Assembly: GCA_009785715.1 (NCBI GenBank)
Contig: WQVT01000014.1
Location: 1-14,809, forward strand
DNA length: 14,809 nt
DNA from: Acidimicrobiaceae bacterium
GTDB taxonomy: Bacteria > Actinomycetota > Acidimicrobiia > Acidimicrobiales > Palsa-688
Direction: 5' to 3'
Shown: positions 7,206-13,417 of the stretch, piece after piece
Numbering within the stretch: the first letter of the stretch is position 1
Layout: every line of letters starts with the position of its first letter
The notes under the pieces: generated by a model
Databases searched by the model: none
The model's input: the letters and a program-made list of their open reading frames with translations, nothing else
Told to the model about the DNA's origin: nothing
Position numbers and translations under genes: made by a program

Positions 7206-8393
7206 ATGGTTGACGTGATCGACGAGCTCCCGGCGGCCACGGCCGTCTACGAGGGGCTGATGGCCCAGATACACGAGCGTCGAGCCGAGCTCGAGGCGAC
7301 CTCCGCCGATGCCGATGCGCTGCGCACCCTCCCGCCCCCGGCCGTGGAGATCCTCCGCGAGCTCGGCATCTTCTGGCTGAAGGTGCCCGAGGAATTGGGC
7401 GGCAACCCGATCGACCCGTTGCAGTTCTCCGACGTGATCGAGGAGCTCGCCTACATCGACGCCTCGTTGGGATGGACGGCGATGATCGGCGCCGGCTCGG
7501 GGGGCATCGCGGCGAGTCTCCTTCCCGACGATGGGGCGAAGGAGGTGTTCCTGGACGCTCCGGCGCGCCCGACCTTCGCCGGACAGCCTCGGGCCCGCAC
7601 GATGGCGAAGCGGGTCGACGGCGGGTTCATCGTCAGCGGACGGTGGAGCTTCTCGAGCGGGATCCACCACGCCGACTGGGTGATCGGGGGGTTCCACACC
7701 GAGGATGAGGACCCTCCGAATCCCTTCGGGACCGGGTTCATCGTGCCGAAGTCGCAGGCCACGGTGTTCGACAACTGGCACGTTGCCGGGCTGGCCGGCA
7801 CCGGAAGCAGCGACTACGCGCTGGACGAGGTGTTCATCCCGACGACCCACACCGGCATGCGGCGAGGGGTGCCGCCGAAGCGCAGCGGGGCGCTGTGGCG
7901 TCAGGAACCGCTGGTCCTCGTCGGCAACGAGCTCCCGGCCGTCGCCGTCGGCATCGCGCGCCGGGCCCTGGACCGGGTGGTCGAAATGGCCGCCGGCACG
8001 ATCCGGGGGATCGGCGGGACGCCGCTGGCAGAGCGCCCGGCGTTCCAGCAGGCACTGGCGAGGGCGGAGGTGCAGTGGCGGGCAGCACGCCTCGTCTACC
8101 GCGACGCCGTCGGGGAGGCCTGGGAGGCCGTCCTCCGGGATGGCCAGGCTCCCGAGCGCGCCAACCTCGCCGTGGCAACCGCGCAGACCTACGTCACCGA
8201 CGCCTGCGCCGAGGTCGTCATGGAGGTTGTCCGCTTCGGGGGCGGCCGGGTGATCGCCCTCAGCAACCCGCTCCAGCGCCACCTCCGCGACGCCCTGGCC
8301 GCCCGCCAGCACCTGGCGGCGACCGACGAGCACTACGAGCGCGCCGCCCAGGAGTGGCTGCGCCGCGCGCATGGCGAAGGGACGGCACCGTGA
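7206..8393 (+). CDS. acyl-CoA dehydrogenase-family flavoprotein (group D monooxygenase-like)
   Basis: The 395-residue protein has the acyl-CoA dehydrogenase layout: an N-terminal helical part (LRTLPPPAVEILRELGIFWLKVPEELGG), a beta domain with SGRWSFSSGIHHADWVIGGF and NWHVAGLAGTGSSDYALDEVFIP, and a C-terminal four-helix domain ending HLRDALAARQHL. The WSFSSGI..ADWV and GTGSSD segments and the lack of an obvious catalytic glutamate resemble HsaA/HpaB-C2-type oxygenases, which hydroxylate phenols with reduced flavin, more than classical dehydrogenases. The call between these two is not settled. ATG 7206 follows GTGAGGGG (7193-7200) by 5 nt, and only 9 nt separate it from the SnoaL-like gene. It could make the dihydroxy-aromatic substrate of the operon 1 dioxygenase; this is inferred. 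Confidence 0.87.
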   Translation: MVDVIDELPAATAVYEGLMAQIHERRAELEATSADADALRTLPPPAVEILRELGIFWLKVPEELGGNPIDPLQFSDVIEELAYIDASLGWTAMIGAGSGGIAASLLPDDGAKEVFLDAPARPTFAGQPRARTMAKRVDGGFIVSGRWSFSSGIHHADWVIGGFHTEDEDPPNPFGTGFIVPKSQATVFDNWHVAGLAGTGSSDYALDEVFIPTTHTGMRRGVPPKRSGALWRQEPLVLVGNELPAVAVGIARRALDRVVEMAAGTIRGIGGTPLAERPAFQQALARAEVQWRAARLVYRDAVGEAWEAVLRDGQAPERANLAVATAQTYVTDACAEVVMEVVRFGGGRVIALSNPLQRHLRDALAARQHLAATDEHYERAAQEWLRRAHGEGTAP

Positions 8394-8407
8394 GCACCCA
8401 TGGGTGC
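8394..8407. promoter_or_regulatory. perfect 14-bp palindrome in the gap before the metallo-hydrolase gene
   Basis: GCACCCATGGGTGC is its own reverse complement and begins directly after the stop codon of the previous gene. It shares GGTGC/GCACC half-sites with the larger inverted repeat at 8425-8455. Both may be parts of one compound operator. Confidence 0.5.
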
Positions 8408-8424
8408 GAACCGACGAGCACAGA

Positions 8425-8455
8425 TTGGTGCAGCATCCGAAGGATGGTGCACCAA
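8425..8455. promoter_or_regulatory. 14-bp inverted repeat covering the start region of the metallo-hydrolase gene
   Basis: Bases 8425-8438 and 8442-8455 are reverse complements except for one mismatch, with a GAA loop. The right arm ends on the A of the ATG. The likely ribosome-binding site GAAGGA (8439-8444) lies in the loop and the foot of the arm, so the RNA hairpin would hide the start signals. The arms also contain TGGTGCAGCA (8426-8435) and the perfect palindrome TGGTGCACCA (8445-8454), 19 nt apart. These look like tandem TGGT-N-ACCA sites of FadR-type regulators. DNA operator and RNA switch are both possible. Confidence 0.6.
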
Positions 8456-9264
8456 TGAGCGACGCCGGCCCTTCGTCCGCCGTCTACGAGGTGCTGGCCG
8501 TGCGCTACGGCAAGCGGGTGGGCAGGAAGAGCGAGACCTACCTCAACTACCACCTCTACGGCGAGCACGACGGCCCGCTGCCGATGGACTACTTCGTCTG
8601 GGTGGTCCGCAACGCCGAGCGCACCGTCGTCGTCGACACCGGGTTCCGACCCGACGTGGGGGCGCGGCGGGGCCGCGAGCTGCTGGTCGACCCGCCCGAG
8701 GGTCTGGCGGAGGTCGGGGTCGACCCGGCGTCCGCCGAGGTCGTGGTGGCGACCCACGCCCACTACGACCACATCGGCAACCTCCACCGTTTCCCGGCCG
8801 CCGAGGTGGTGGTCTCCCGGCGGGAATTCGAGTTCTGGACCGGGCCGTACGGCAAGCGGCTGCAGTTCGCCAGTTCCACCGAGGCACCCGAACTGGCAGT
8901 CCTCGCCGAATTGGGTGAGAAGGATCGGTTGAGCTTCGTCGACGGTCGGCAGCAGCTGGCGCCGGGGATCGAGTTGATCGACGTCGGCGGCCACACCCCG
9001 GGCCAGATGGTGACCGTCGTGCAGACCGGCTCCGGCCAGGTGGTCCTGGCCAGTGACGCCGTCCACTACTACGAGGAGTACGAGCGCGACCGCCCGTTCT
9101 CGATCATTGCCAACCTCGCTGACGCCTACCGGGCGTTCGACACCATCCGGGAGCTGACATCCGGCCCCGGTGGGATCCTCGTCGCCGGGCACGACCCTGA
9201 CGTCATGACGCGTTTCCCGGCGTACGCGGGCGGTCGGGAGGGCCTGGCGGTGCAGGTGGCGTGA
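8455..9264 (+). CDS. metallo-beta-lactamase-fold hydrolase (AHL-lactonase-like)
   Basis: The 269-residue protein carries the full dinuclear metal set: H101-x-H103-x-D105-H106 in THAHYDHIGN, His180 in GGHTPGQ, Asp201 in LASDAVHYY and His246 in VAGHDPD. This pattern and the length match the lactonase-type MBL group (AiiA/AttM-like), which hydrolyses acyl lactones or other esters and lactones. In a catabolic operon it may open a lactone intermediate rather than quench signals; this is inference. ATG 8455 is preferred because GAAGGA (8439-8444) lies 10 nt upstream, while the earlier in-frame ATG at 8371 lies inside the preceding gene without a ribosome-binding site. The 61-nt gap before it is the widest upstream of the GntR gene in operon 2 and contains two palindromes, suggesting separate control. 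Confidence 0.9.
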   Translation: MSDAGPSSAVYEVLAVRYGKRVGRKSETYLNYHLYGEHDGPLPMDYFVWVVRNAERTVVVDTGFRPDVGARRGRELLVDPPEGLAEVGVDPASAEVVVATHAHYDHIGNLHRFPAAEVVVSRREFEFWTGPYGKRLQFASSTEAPELAVLAELGEKDRLSFVDGRQQLAPGIELIDVGGHTPGQMVTVVQTGSGQVVLASDAVHYYEEYERDRPFSIIANLADAYRAFDTIRELTSGPGGILVAGHDPDVMTRFPAYAGGREGLAVQVA

Positions 9265-9286
9265 ACATGTTCGGCTCGGCGCCTGC

Positions 9287-9294
9287 GGGGGAGG
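9287..9294 (+). promoter_or_regulatory. ribosome-binding site that sets the TTG start of the SDR gene
   Basis: GGGGGAGG ends 7 nt before TTG 9302, supporting this rare start codon. The resulting N-terminus places the Rossmann strand VAVVTG at residues 10-15, as usual in the family. Confidence 0.6.
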
Positions 9295-9301
9295 CGTCTC
9301 G

Positions 9302-10219
9302 TTGACCTACCCGTCGCTTGCGGGAGGAGTGGCCGTCGTCACCGGGGCGGCCGGCGGGCTCGGCTCGGCGTCGGCCCGACGCCTCGCCGGCGAGGACGCC
9401 CGGCTCGTCCTCGTCGACCTGGACGGGGACCGCCTGGCAGCGGTCGCTGCCGGCCTCCCCGGCGAGGTGGAGTGCGTGGTTGCCGATGTGTCCGAAGAAG
9501 CCGGGGTCGAGCGGTACATGACCGCGGGGCTCGAGCGCTTCGGACGGGTGGACTACCACCACCTGAACGCCGGCATCTCGGGGTCGCTCGCGCCGATCCC
9601 CGAGCTCAGCGCCGCCGACTTCGACTCGGTGATCGCCGTCAACCTGCGGGGGGTGTTCTTGGGCGTGCGGGCGGCGTTCCGCGAGTACGAGCGCCAGCCG
9701 CCGCGGCCGGCCGGTCCCGGGGCGATCGTGCTCACCGCCTCGATCGCCAGCCTGCGGGGGAGCGCCGACCTGATCCCGTACCAGACGTCCAAGCACGGCG
9801 TCCTCGGCATCCTGCGTGGCGCAGCCCTCTACGGGGGACCGCTCGGCATCCGGGTCAACGCCGTCGCTCCGGGCATCGTCCCGACCGAGCTCTTCGCCGG
9901 CGCCGCCGGCGCCCCGGGGGGACGGGACGACATGGTGCAGCGGGCGAGCACCACGCCGCTGCGGCGGGCCGGCACGGGGGACGACATCGCCGGCGTGGTG
10001 GCGTTCCTCCTGAGCGACGACGCCGCCTACATGACCGGCGAGGTGGTCTCCGTGGACGGCGGCGCCGCAGCCGTCAGTACGGTGCGACCTTCTGGCGGAG
10101 CCGGCGCGTGGGATACCTCGAAAATCGACCGATTGTTGTATGATGATCATGCGAACAGCCGGTCACACATCCCTGAAGAGCGTGATCGGGAGGAGATCGA
10201 CGGTGAGCACCGCAGCTGA
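9302..10219 (+). CDS. short-chain dehydrogenase/reductase with unusual C-terminal tail
   Basis: This NAD(P)-dependent SDR oxidises or reduces an alcohol/ketone. It shows VVTGAAGGLGSA (cofactor loop), LVDLDGDRL (an acidic residue after the second strand, favouring NAD), NAGISG, catalytic Ser147 in TASIAS, Tyr160 and Lys164 in YQTSKHG, and YMTGEVVSVDGG near residue 250. Classical SDRs end near there at about 250 residues. This one continues for some 50 more residues (total 305) without recognisable domain features and overlaps the next gene by 17 nt. The tail is encoded by DNA that also contains a promoter-like sequence (10118-10144). It may be a true extension or the product of a lost stop codon. 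Confidence 0.9.
   Translation: MTYPSLAGGVAVVTGAAGGLGSASARRLAGEDARLVLVDLDGDRLAAVAAGLPGEVECVVADVSEEAGVERYMTAGLERFGRVDYHHLNAGISGSLAPIPELSAADFDSVIAVNLRGVFLGVRAAFREYERQPPRPAGPGAIVLTASIASLRGSADLIPYQTSKHGVLGILRGAALYGGPLGIRVNAVAPGIVPTELFAGAAGAPGGRDDMVQRASTTPLRRAGTGDDIAGVVAFLLSDDAAYMTGEVVSVDGGAAAVSTVRPSGGAGAWDTSKIDRLLYDDHANSRSHIPEERDREEIDGEHRS
10118..10144 (+). promoter_or_regulatory. weak internal promoter candidate inside the SDR tail
   Basis: A -10-like TATGAT (10139-10144) lies in a locally AT-rich island with TCGAAA (10118-10123) 15 nt upstream, a short spacer. The following ATGATCAT (10143-10150) is a perfect palindrome, and TTGTATGATGA (10137-10147) is one base from the GntR FCD consensus. It would drive the dehydrogenase-to-riboflavin kinase half of operon 2. 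Confidence 0.3.
10188..10196 (+). promoter_or_regulatory. ribosome-binding site that sets the GTG start at 10203
   Basis: GGGAGGAGA lies 6 nt before GTG 10203. The in-frame ATGs further upstream (10140, 10149) lack such a site and would add residues absent from the family. Confidence 0.65.
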
Positions 10220-11126
10220 GTCCCAAACGGCCGAACGACGCGTCGGCATGATCGGGCTGGGCAACATGGGCGGCCGGATGGCACGCCGCATGGTCGACCA
10301 CGGGTTCACGGTGTTCGGCTACGACACGCGGCCCGGCCTGGCCGAGGCCGCCGGCGCGACGCCTGCCGCCTCGCTCGCCGAACTGGTCGGGGCGGTCGAC
10401 GTCGTGTGCATGTCCCTGCCCGACAGCCACGTCATCGAGCCGTTGGTGCTCGGAGAGGCCGGGGTCCTGGCCGGTGCGCGGCCCGGACAGGTGGTCGTCG
10501 ACCTGTCGAGCGCCGCCCCGGGGTCGACGGTGCGGATCCACGAACGGCTTGCGGAACAGGACGTCGTCTACATCGACGCGGGGATCTCCGGCGGGGCGTC
10601 GGGCGCCGAGAAGGGCACCCTCACGATCATGGCCGGTGGCTCTCCCGAGGTGCTGGAGCAGATCTCCTGGGTGTTCGAGCCGATCGCCGCCAAGGTGTTC
10701 TGGATGGGTGGCTCGGGGGCCGGACACACCACCAAGCTGCTCAACAACTTCTTGAACGGCGTGAGCCTCGCCGCCACCGCCGAGGTGATGGTGGCGGCCC
10801 GCAAGGCCGGCCTCGATCTCACCCGGGTGCTCGAGGTGATCAACGCCAGCAGCGGGGTGAACTACGCGACCCTCAACCGCTTCCCGCACATCGTCAAGGG
10901 TGACTACCTCGAGGGGGGCCTCACCGGGTCGTTGATGACCAAGGACATCGCCTTGTACGTCGACCGGGTCAGCGAGCTCGGGGTCCCGTGCCTGAACGCC
11001 GCCGGCCCGCTGGCCACGTTCGGGCTGGCGAACAACCTCGGCTACTCGGAGCAGATCAGCAACCGGGTGGTCGACGCCATAGGCGACGTGTCGGGGGGCG
11101 TCCGCCTCTACGACGGCGAATCGTGA
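10203..11126 (+). CDS. 3-hydroxyisobutyrate dehydrogenase-family NAD(P)-dependent oxidoreductase (copy 1)
   Basis: The 307-residue protein belongs to the beta-hydroxyacid dehydrogenases, which oxidise 3-hydroxyacids (or reduce semialdehydes/imines). It has an N-terminal Rossmann motif GMIGLGNMGGRMA, a substrate-loop DAGISGGASGAEKGTLTIMAGG, and the catalytic Lys178 in GHTTKLLNNFL with Asn182. The substrate loop usually reads DAPVSGG; here it is DAGISGG, so specificity may differ. The all-helical C-terminal domain is present to the end. GTG 10203 is chosen for its strong ribosome-binding site. It overlaps the SDR 3' end by 17 nt. With the second member at 11628-12560 (clearly divergent), it suggests two successive or parallel hydroxyacid oxidations. 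Confidence 0.9.
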   Translation: MSTAAESQTAERRVGMIGLGNMGGRMARRMVDHGFTVFGYDTRPGLAEAAGATPAASLAELVGAVDVVCMSLPDSHVIEPLVLGEAGVLAGARPGQVVVDLSSAAPGSTVRIHERLAEQDVVYIDAGISGGASGAEKGTLTIMAGGSPEVLEQISWVFEPIAAKVFWMGGSGAGHTTKLLNNFLNGVSLAATAEVMVAARKAGLDLTRVLEVINASSGVNYATLNRFPHIVKGDYLEGGLTGSLMTKDIALYVDRVSELGVPCLNAAGPLATFGLANNLGYSEQISNRVVDAIGDVSGGVRLYDGES

Positions 11127-11139
11127 GCTCGTGAACGAG

Positions 11140-11146
11140 AAAGGAG
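11140..11146 (+). promoter_or_regulatory. ribosome-binding site that sets the GTG start at 11155
   Basis: AAAGGAG lies 8 nt before GTG 11155, so this start is preferred over the in-frame GTG at 11131, which precedes the site. Confidence 0.65.
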
Positions 11147-11154
11147 CCGCTGCC

Positions 11155-11631
11155 GTGACGGATGGGCACGACCGCATGGCCACGGGGGAGAGGATCCGCC
11201 GGGAGGTGCTCGGATCCGAGCACGTCGACCGGTCACTCGCGCAGGTGAGCGACTTCAGCCGGCCGGTGCAGAACCTGGTCACGGAGGTGGCTTGGGGCGA
11301 GGTTTGGTCGCGCCCGGGGCTCGATCGCCGGACCCGCAGCCTGCTGAACCTGGTGATGCTCACGGCTCTCAACCGCCAGACCGAGTTCGCCGTGCACGTC
11401 CGTGGGGCGATCCGCAACGGCGTCAGCGAGCAGGAGATTCAGGAGGCGCTGCTGCAGACCGCCGTCTACTGCGGCGCTCCAGCGGCCCTCGAGGCATTCC
11501 GGACGGCGGAGCGGGTCCTGAAGGAACTGGCGGAGAGCGACGGCGCCGGTTCGACGGCAGCTGGTTCGACGGCAGCGGGTTCGACGGCTGCGGGTTCGAC
11601 GGCTGCGGGTTCGACGGCGGTGGGGCCGTGA
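11155..11631 (+). CDS. carboxymuconolactone decarboxylase-family protein with GSTAA-repeat tail
   Basis: The 158-residue protein matches the CMD/AhpD-like helical fold in TEVAWGEVWSRPGLDRRTRSLLNLVMLTALNRQTEFAVHVRGAIRNGVSEQEIQEALLQTAVYCGAPAALEAFRTAERVL. The family includes 4-carboxymuconolactone decarboxylase of the beta-ketoadipate pathway and CxxC-containing peroxidase partners. The CxxC pair is absent and only one Cys (in YCGAPAA) is visible, so the decarboxylase side is more likely. The enzyme part ends near residue 130, and the last 28 or so residues are five GSTAA-type repeats encoded by a 15-bp minisatellite (11548-11622), probably a disordered tail. The stop overlaps the next start (GTGA at 11628-11631). 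CMD-type enzymes act on ring-fission lactones, matching the dioxygenase in operon 1. Confidence 0.88.
   Translation: MTDGHDRMATGERIRREVLGSEHVDRSLAQVSDFSRPVQNLVTEVAWGEVWSRPGLDRRTRSLLNLVMLTALNRQTEFAVHVRGAIRNGVSEQEIQEALLQTAVYCGAPAALEAFRTAERVLKELAESDGAGSTAAGSTAAGSTAAGSTAAGSTAVGP
11548..11622 (+). repeat. 15-bp minisatellite (five copies) at a gene junction
   Basis: Five head-to-tail copies of a unit starting GGTTCGACGGC begin at 11548, 11563, 11578, 11593 and 11608; they differ at only a few bases, and the last copy differs most. The unit length is a multiple of three, so copy-number change keeps the frame. In the CMD frame it encodes GSTAA repeats. In the frame of the following dehydrogenase it would encode FDGxG repeats without a stop. 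It ends 5 nt before the GTG of that gene. Confidence 0.95.
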
Positions 11632-12560
11632 GCGAGACCGGCGCACGCGTGGGGACTCAGCGAGTCGGGTTCGTCGGCCTGGGCCACATGGGGATCCCGA
11701 TGACCCGGCGGCTGCTCGAAGCCGGCCACCACGTGGTGGGCTTCGACATCTCCCCGGCCGCCCGGAGCGCGCTGGCTGCGCAGGGGGGAGAGGTCGCCGA
11801 CACGTTGACCGGGGTGGCGACCGGCGCCGACGTCGTGATCCTGATGCTGCCCGGCTCGCCCACCGTCGAGCAGGTGCTCGGGCCCGATGGACTGCTCGAC
11901 GCGCTCGCGCCCGAGACCCTGCTCGTGGACATGAGCTCATCGGAGCCGGCCCGCACCCAGGCGCTGGCGGAGCGCGCCGCCGCCCGGGGCACGACGATGA
12001 TCGACGCCCCGGTGTCGGGTGGGGTGCGCGGAGCGGAGGCCGGTACGCTCACGATCATGGTCGGCGGTTCCGACGCCGCGTTCGAGCAGGTCCGGCCCCT
12101 GGTCCAGTCCATGGGAGGCCGGGTCGTGCACGCGGGGCCCGTCGGGGCCGGCCACGCGGTCAAGTCACTCAACAACCTGATGTCCGCAACGCACCTTTTG
12201 GCCAGTTCGGAAGCCATGCTTGCCGGGATTGCCTTCGGGCTCGACCCGTCGGTGATCCTCGAGATCGTGAACGGCTCGAGCGGGCGGAGCGGCTCGACGG
12301 AGCTGAAGTGGCCCGAATACGTGCTGACGGGCACCTACGGCGCGGGCTTCTCGATGGAGCTGATGGTCAAGGACCTGCGGATTGCCCTCGACCTCGCCCG
12401 CCAGGGCGGGGTGCCGGCGAGATTCGGCGAGCTGGCTGCGGAGATGTGGGCGGAGGCGCTGTCTTCGTTGCCGGCGGGCGCTGACCACACCGAGATCGTG
12501 CGGTGGCTCGACAAGGTGGCCGCGCCCTCCGGTGTTGCCGCCGAGGCGCGTGTGCGATGA
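11628..12560 (+). CDS. 3-hydroxyisobutyrate dehydrogenase-family NAD(P)-dependent oxidoreductase (copy 2)
   Basis: This 310-residue member of the beta-hydroxyacid dehydrogenase family has VGFVGLGHMGIPMTRRLL (Rossmann motif), the canonical substrate loop DAPVSGGVRGAEAGTLTIMVGG, and catalytic Lys179 in GHAVKSLNNLM with Asn183. It is closer to typical 3-hydroxyisobutyrate or tartronate semialdehyde-type enzymes than copy 1. The GTG start at 11628 overlaps the CMD stop (GTGA), and its upstream GGCGGTGGGG comes from the last minisatellite copy, so translational coupling is likely. The frame is open far upstream through the minisatellite, but an earlier start would lack a ribosome-binding site and put extra sequence before the Rossmann strand. 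Its stop overlaps the GntR start. Confidence 0.9.
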   Translation: MSETGARVGTQRVGFVGLGHMGIPMTRRLLEAGHHVVGFDISPAARSALAAQGGEVADTLTGVATGADVVILMLPGSPTVEQVLGPDGLLDALAPETLLVDMSSSEPARTQALAERAAARGTTMIDAPVSGGVRGAEAGTLTIMVGGSDAAFEQVRPLVQSMGGRVVHAGPVGAGHAVKSLNNLMSATHLLASSEAMLAGIAFGLDPSVILEIVNGSSGRSGSTELKWPEYVLTGTYGAGFSMELMVKDLRIALDLARQGGVPARFGELAAEMWAEALSSLPAGADHTEIVRWLDKVAAPSGVAAEARVR

Positions 12561-13303
12561 CCGAGGTGGCCGGGTCCGGCAGCTCGGCGTCTCCGGGGGG
12601 CCTCGGCCTCGGACAAAACGGCATCGGCCGGGTCGCCGCACCGCTGCGCGAGCAGGTGGTCACCTTGATCCGCCAGGCCATCCTCGATTTCCGGCTGAAG
12701 CCCGGCCAACGCCTCGTCGAGCGCGAGCTCATCGAGCAGTTGGGCGTGTCCCGCACGACGATCCGTGAGGTGCTGCGGCAGCTGACGACGGAAGGTCTGG
12801 TCACCGTCATCCCGCAGAAGGGGGCGATTGTCACGGCCCCCTCCCCCGAGGAGGCGGAAGACATCTACGAGATGCGGGCCGCGCTGGAGGCGCTGGCCGT
12901 CCGCCGGTTCGTGGAGCGCGCCACGGCGGAGGAGGTCGTCAAGCTCCGGGCCGCGTACGAGGCCATGGAGAAGGTGCTCGAATCGGACGGCGACATCCAG
13001 GCCCATCTCGGGGCCAAGGACCATTTCTACGGGGTCCTGCTGGCGTCGAGCCCGTCGATCGAGCAGGTCCTCGGAGGCCTGCAGGCCCGGGTACGCATGC
13101 TCCGGGCGACCTCGCTCGGCGTCCCGGGCCGGCGAGCCGAGGCGGTGGCCGAGATCGGCACCCTGATGGATGCCATCGAGGCGCGTGACGCCGACCGGGC
13201 TGCGGAGGCGTGCATCCACCACGTGCGCCGGGCGGCCAGCACCGGGCTCGCCCGACTCGCCGAGGGCGACGCGGGTGACCCGACCGTGCTGGCGGAGGGC
13301 TGA
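12557..13303 (+). CDS. GntR-family transcriptional regulator, FadR/FCD type, with altered ligand site
   Basis: The 248-residue regulator starts at the ATG overlapping the preceding stop (ATGA at 12557-12560). It has a winged helix (about 27-92: LREQVVTLIRQAILDF..KPGQRLVERELIEQLGVSRTTIREVLRQLTTEGLV, QKGAIVTAPS) followed by an FCD effector domain starting EEAEDIYEMRAALEALA. FCD domains usually bind a metal through D-x3-H, a mid-domain His and a late His. Here Asp155 is followed by F157-Y158 where FH is normal, and I200 stands where EH is normal; only H221/H222 remain. It may bind its effector without metal. It most likely controls P1 and P2, whose shared inverted repeat has a GT-N3-AC core, as a repressor released by a pathway intermediate; this is inferred. 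It shares its reading frame with the riboflavin kinase gene downstream, with one TGA between them. Confidence 0.92.
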   Translation: MTEVAGSGSSASPGGLGLGQNGIGRVAAPLREQVVTLIRQAILDFRLKPGQRLVERELIEQLGVSRTTIREVLRQLTTEGLVTVIPQKGAIVTAPSPEEAEDIYEMRAALEALAVRRFVERATAEEVVKLRAAYEAMEKVLESDGDIQAHLGAKDHFYGVLLASSPSIEQVLGGLQARVRMLRATSLGVPGRRAEAVAEIGTLMDAIEARDADRAAEACIHHVRRAASTGLARLAEGDAGDPTVLAEG

Positions 13304-13305
13304 AT

Positions 13306-13410
13306 CGGCGATGGCGGCACCGGGTTGGGCGGCGCTGGGTTGGGCGGCACGGTGTTGGGTGGCGCGGTGTCGGGTGGCACGGTGTTGGGCGACACGGTGT
13401 CGGGTGGAGG
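13306..13410 (+). repeat. 15-bp minisatellite (six to seven copies) between GntR and riboflavin kinase genes
   Basis: Six units of 15 bp begin at 13321, 13336, 13351, 13366, 13381 and 13396, with a degenerate seventh at 13306-13320. The typical unit is GGTGT(T/C)GGG(T/C)GGCAC. They run in the same frame as both flanking genes and would encode pentapeptides of the type V-[LS]-G-G-[TA], without a stop. The last unit ends in GGTGGAGG, which serves as ribosome-binding site for the next gene. Confidence 0.92.
13403..13410 (+). promoter_or_regulatory. ribosome-binding site, formed by the last repeat unit, for the riboflavin kinase gene
   Basis: GGTGGAGG lies 7 nt before TTG 13418. This favours TTG 13418 over other in-frame TTG/GTG codons inside the repeat array and over ATG 13475, which would truncate the domain. 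Confidence 0.55.
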
Positions 13411-13417
13411 CATTGGC

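Noticed and set aside
6462..8372. A 636-codon minus-strand open frame antisense to the LLM, SnoaL and acyl-CoA dehydrogenase-like genes
   Set aside because: Long antisense frames arise from GC-rich codon use. The sequence is rich in Arg, Gly, Val and His with no domain, and three recognisable genes lie on the other strand.
8371..8454. Earlier ATG at 8371 as start of the metallo-hydrolase
   Set aside because: It lies inside the end of the preceding gene, lacks a ribosome-binding site, and the added residues merely translate the palindromic gap.
13306..13410. The tandem array as a CRISPR or origin iteron array
   Set aside because: The units are contiguous without spacers, GC-rich and in frame, with no replication or Cas genes nearby.
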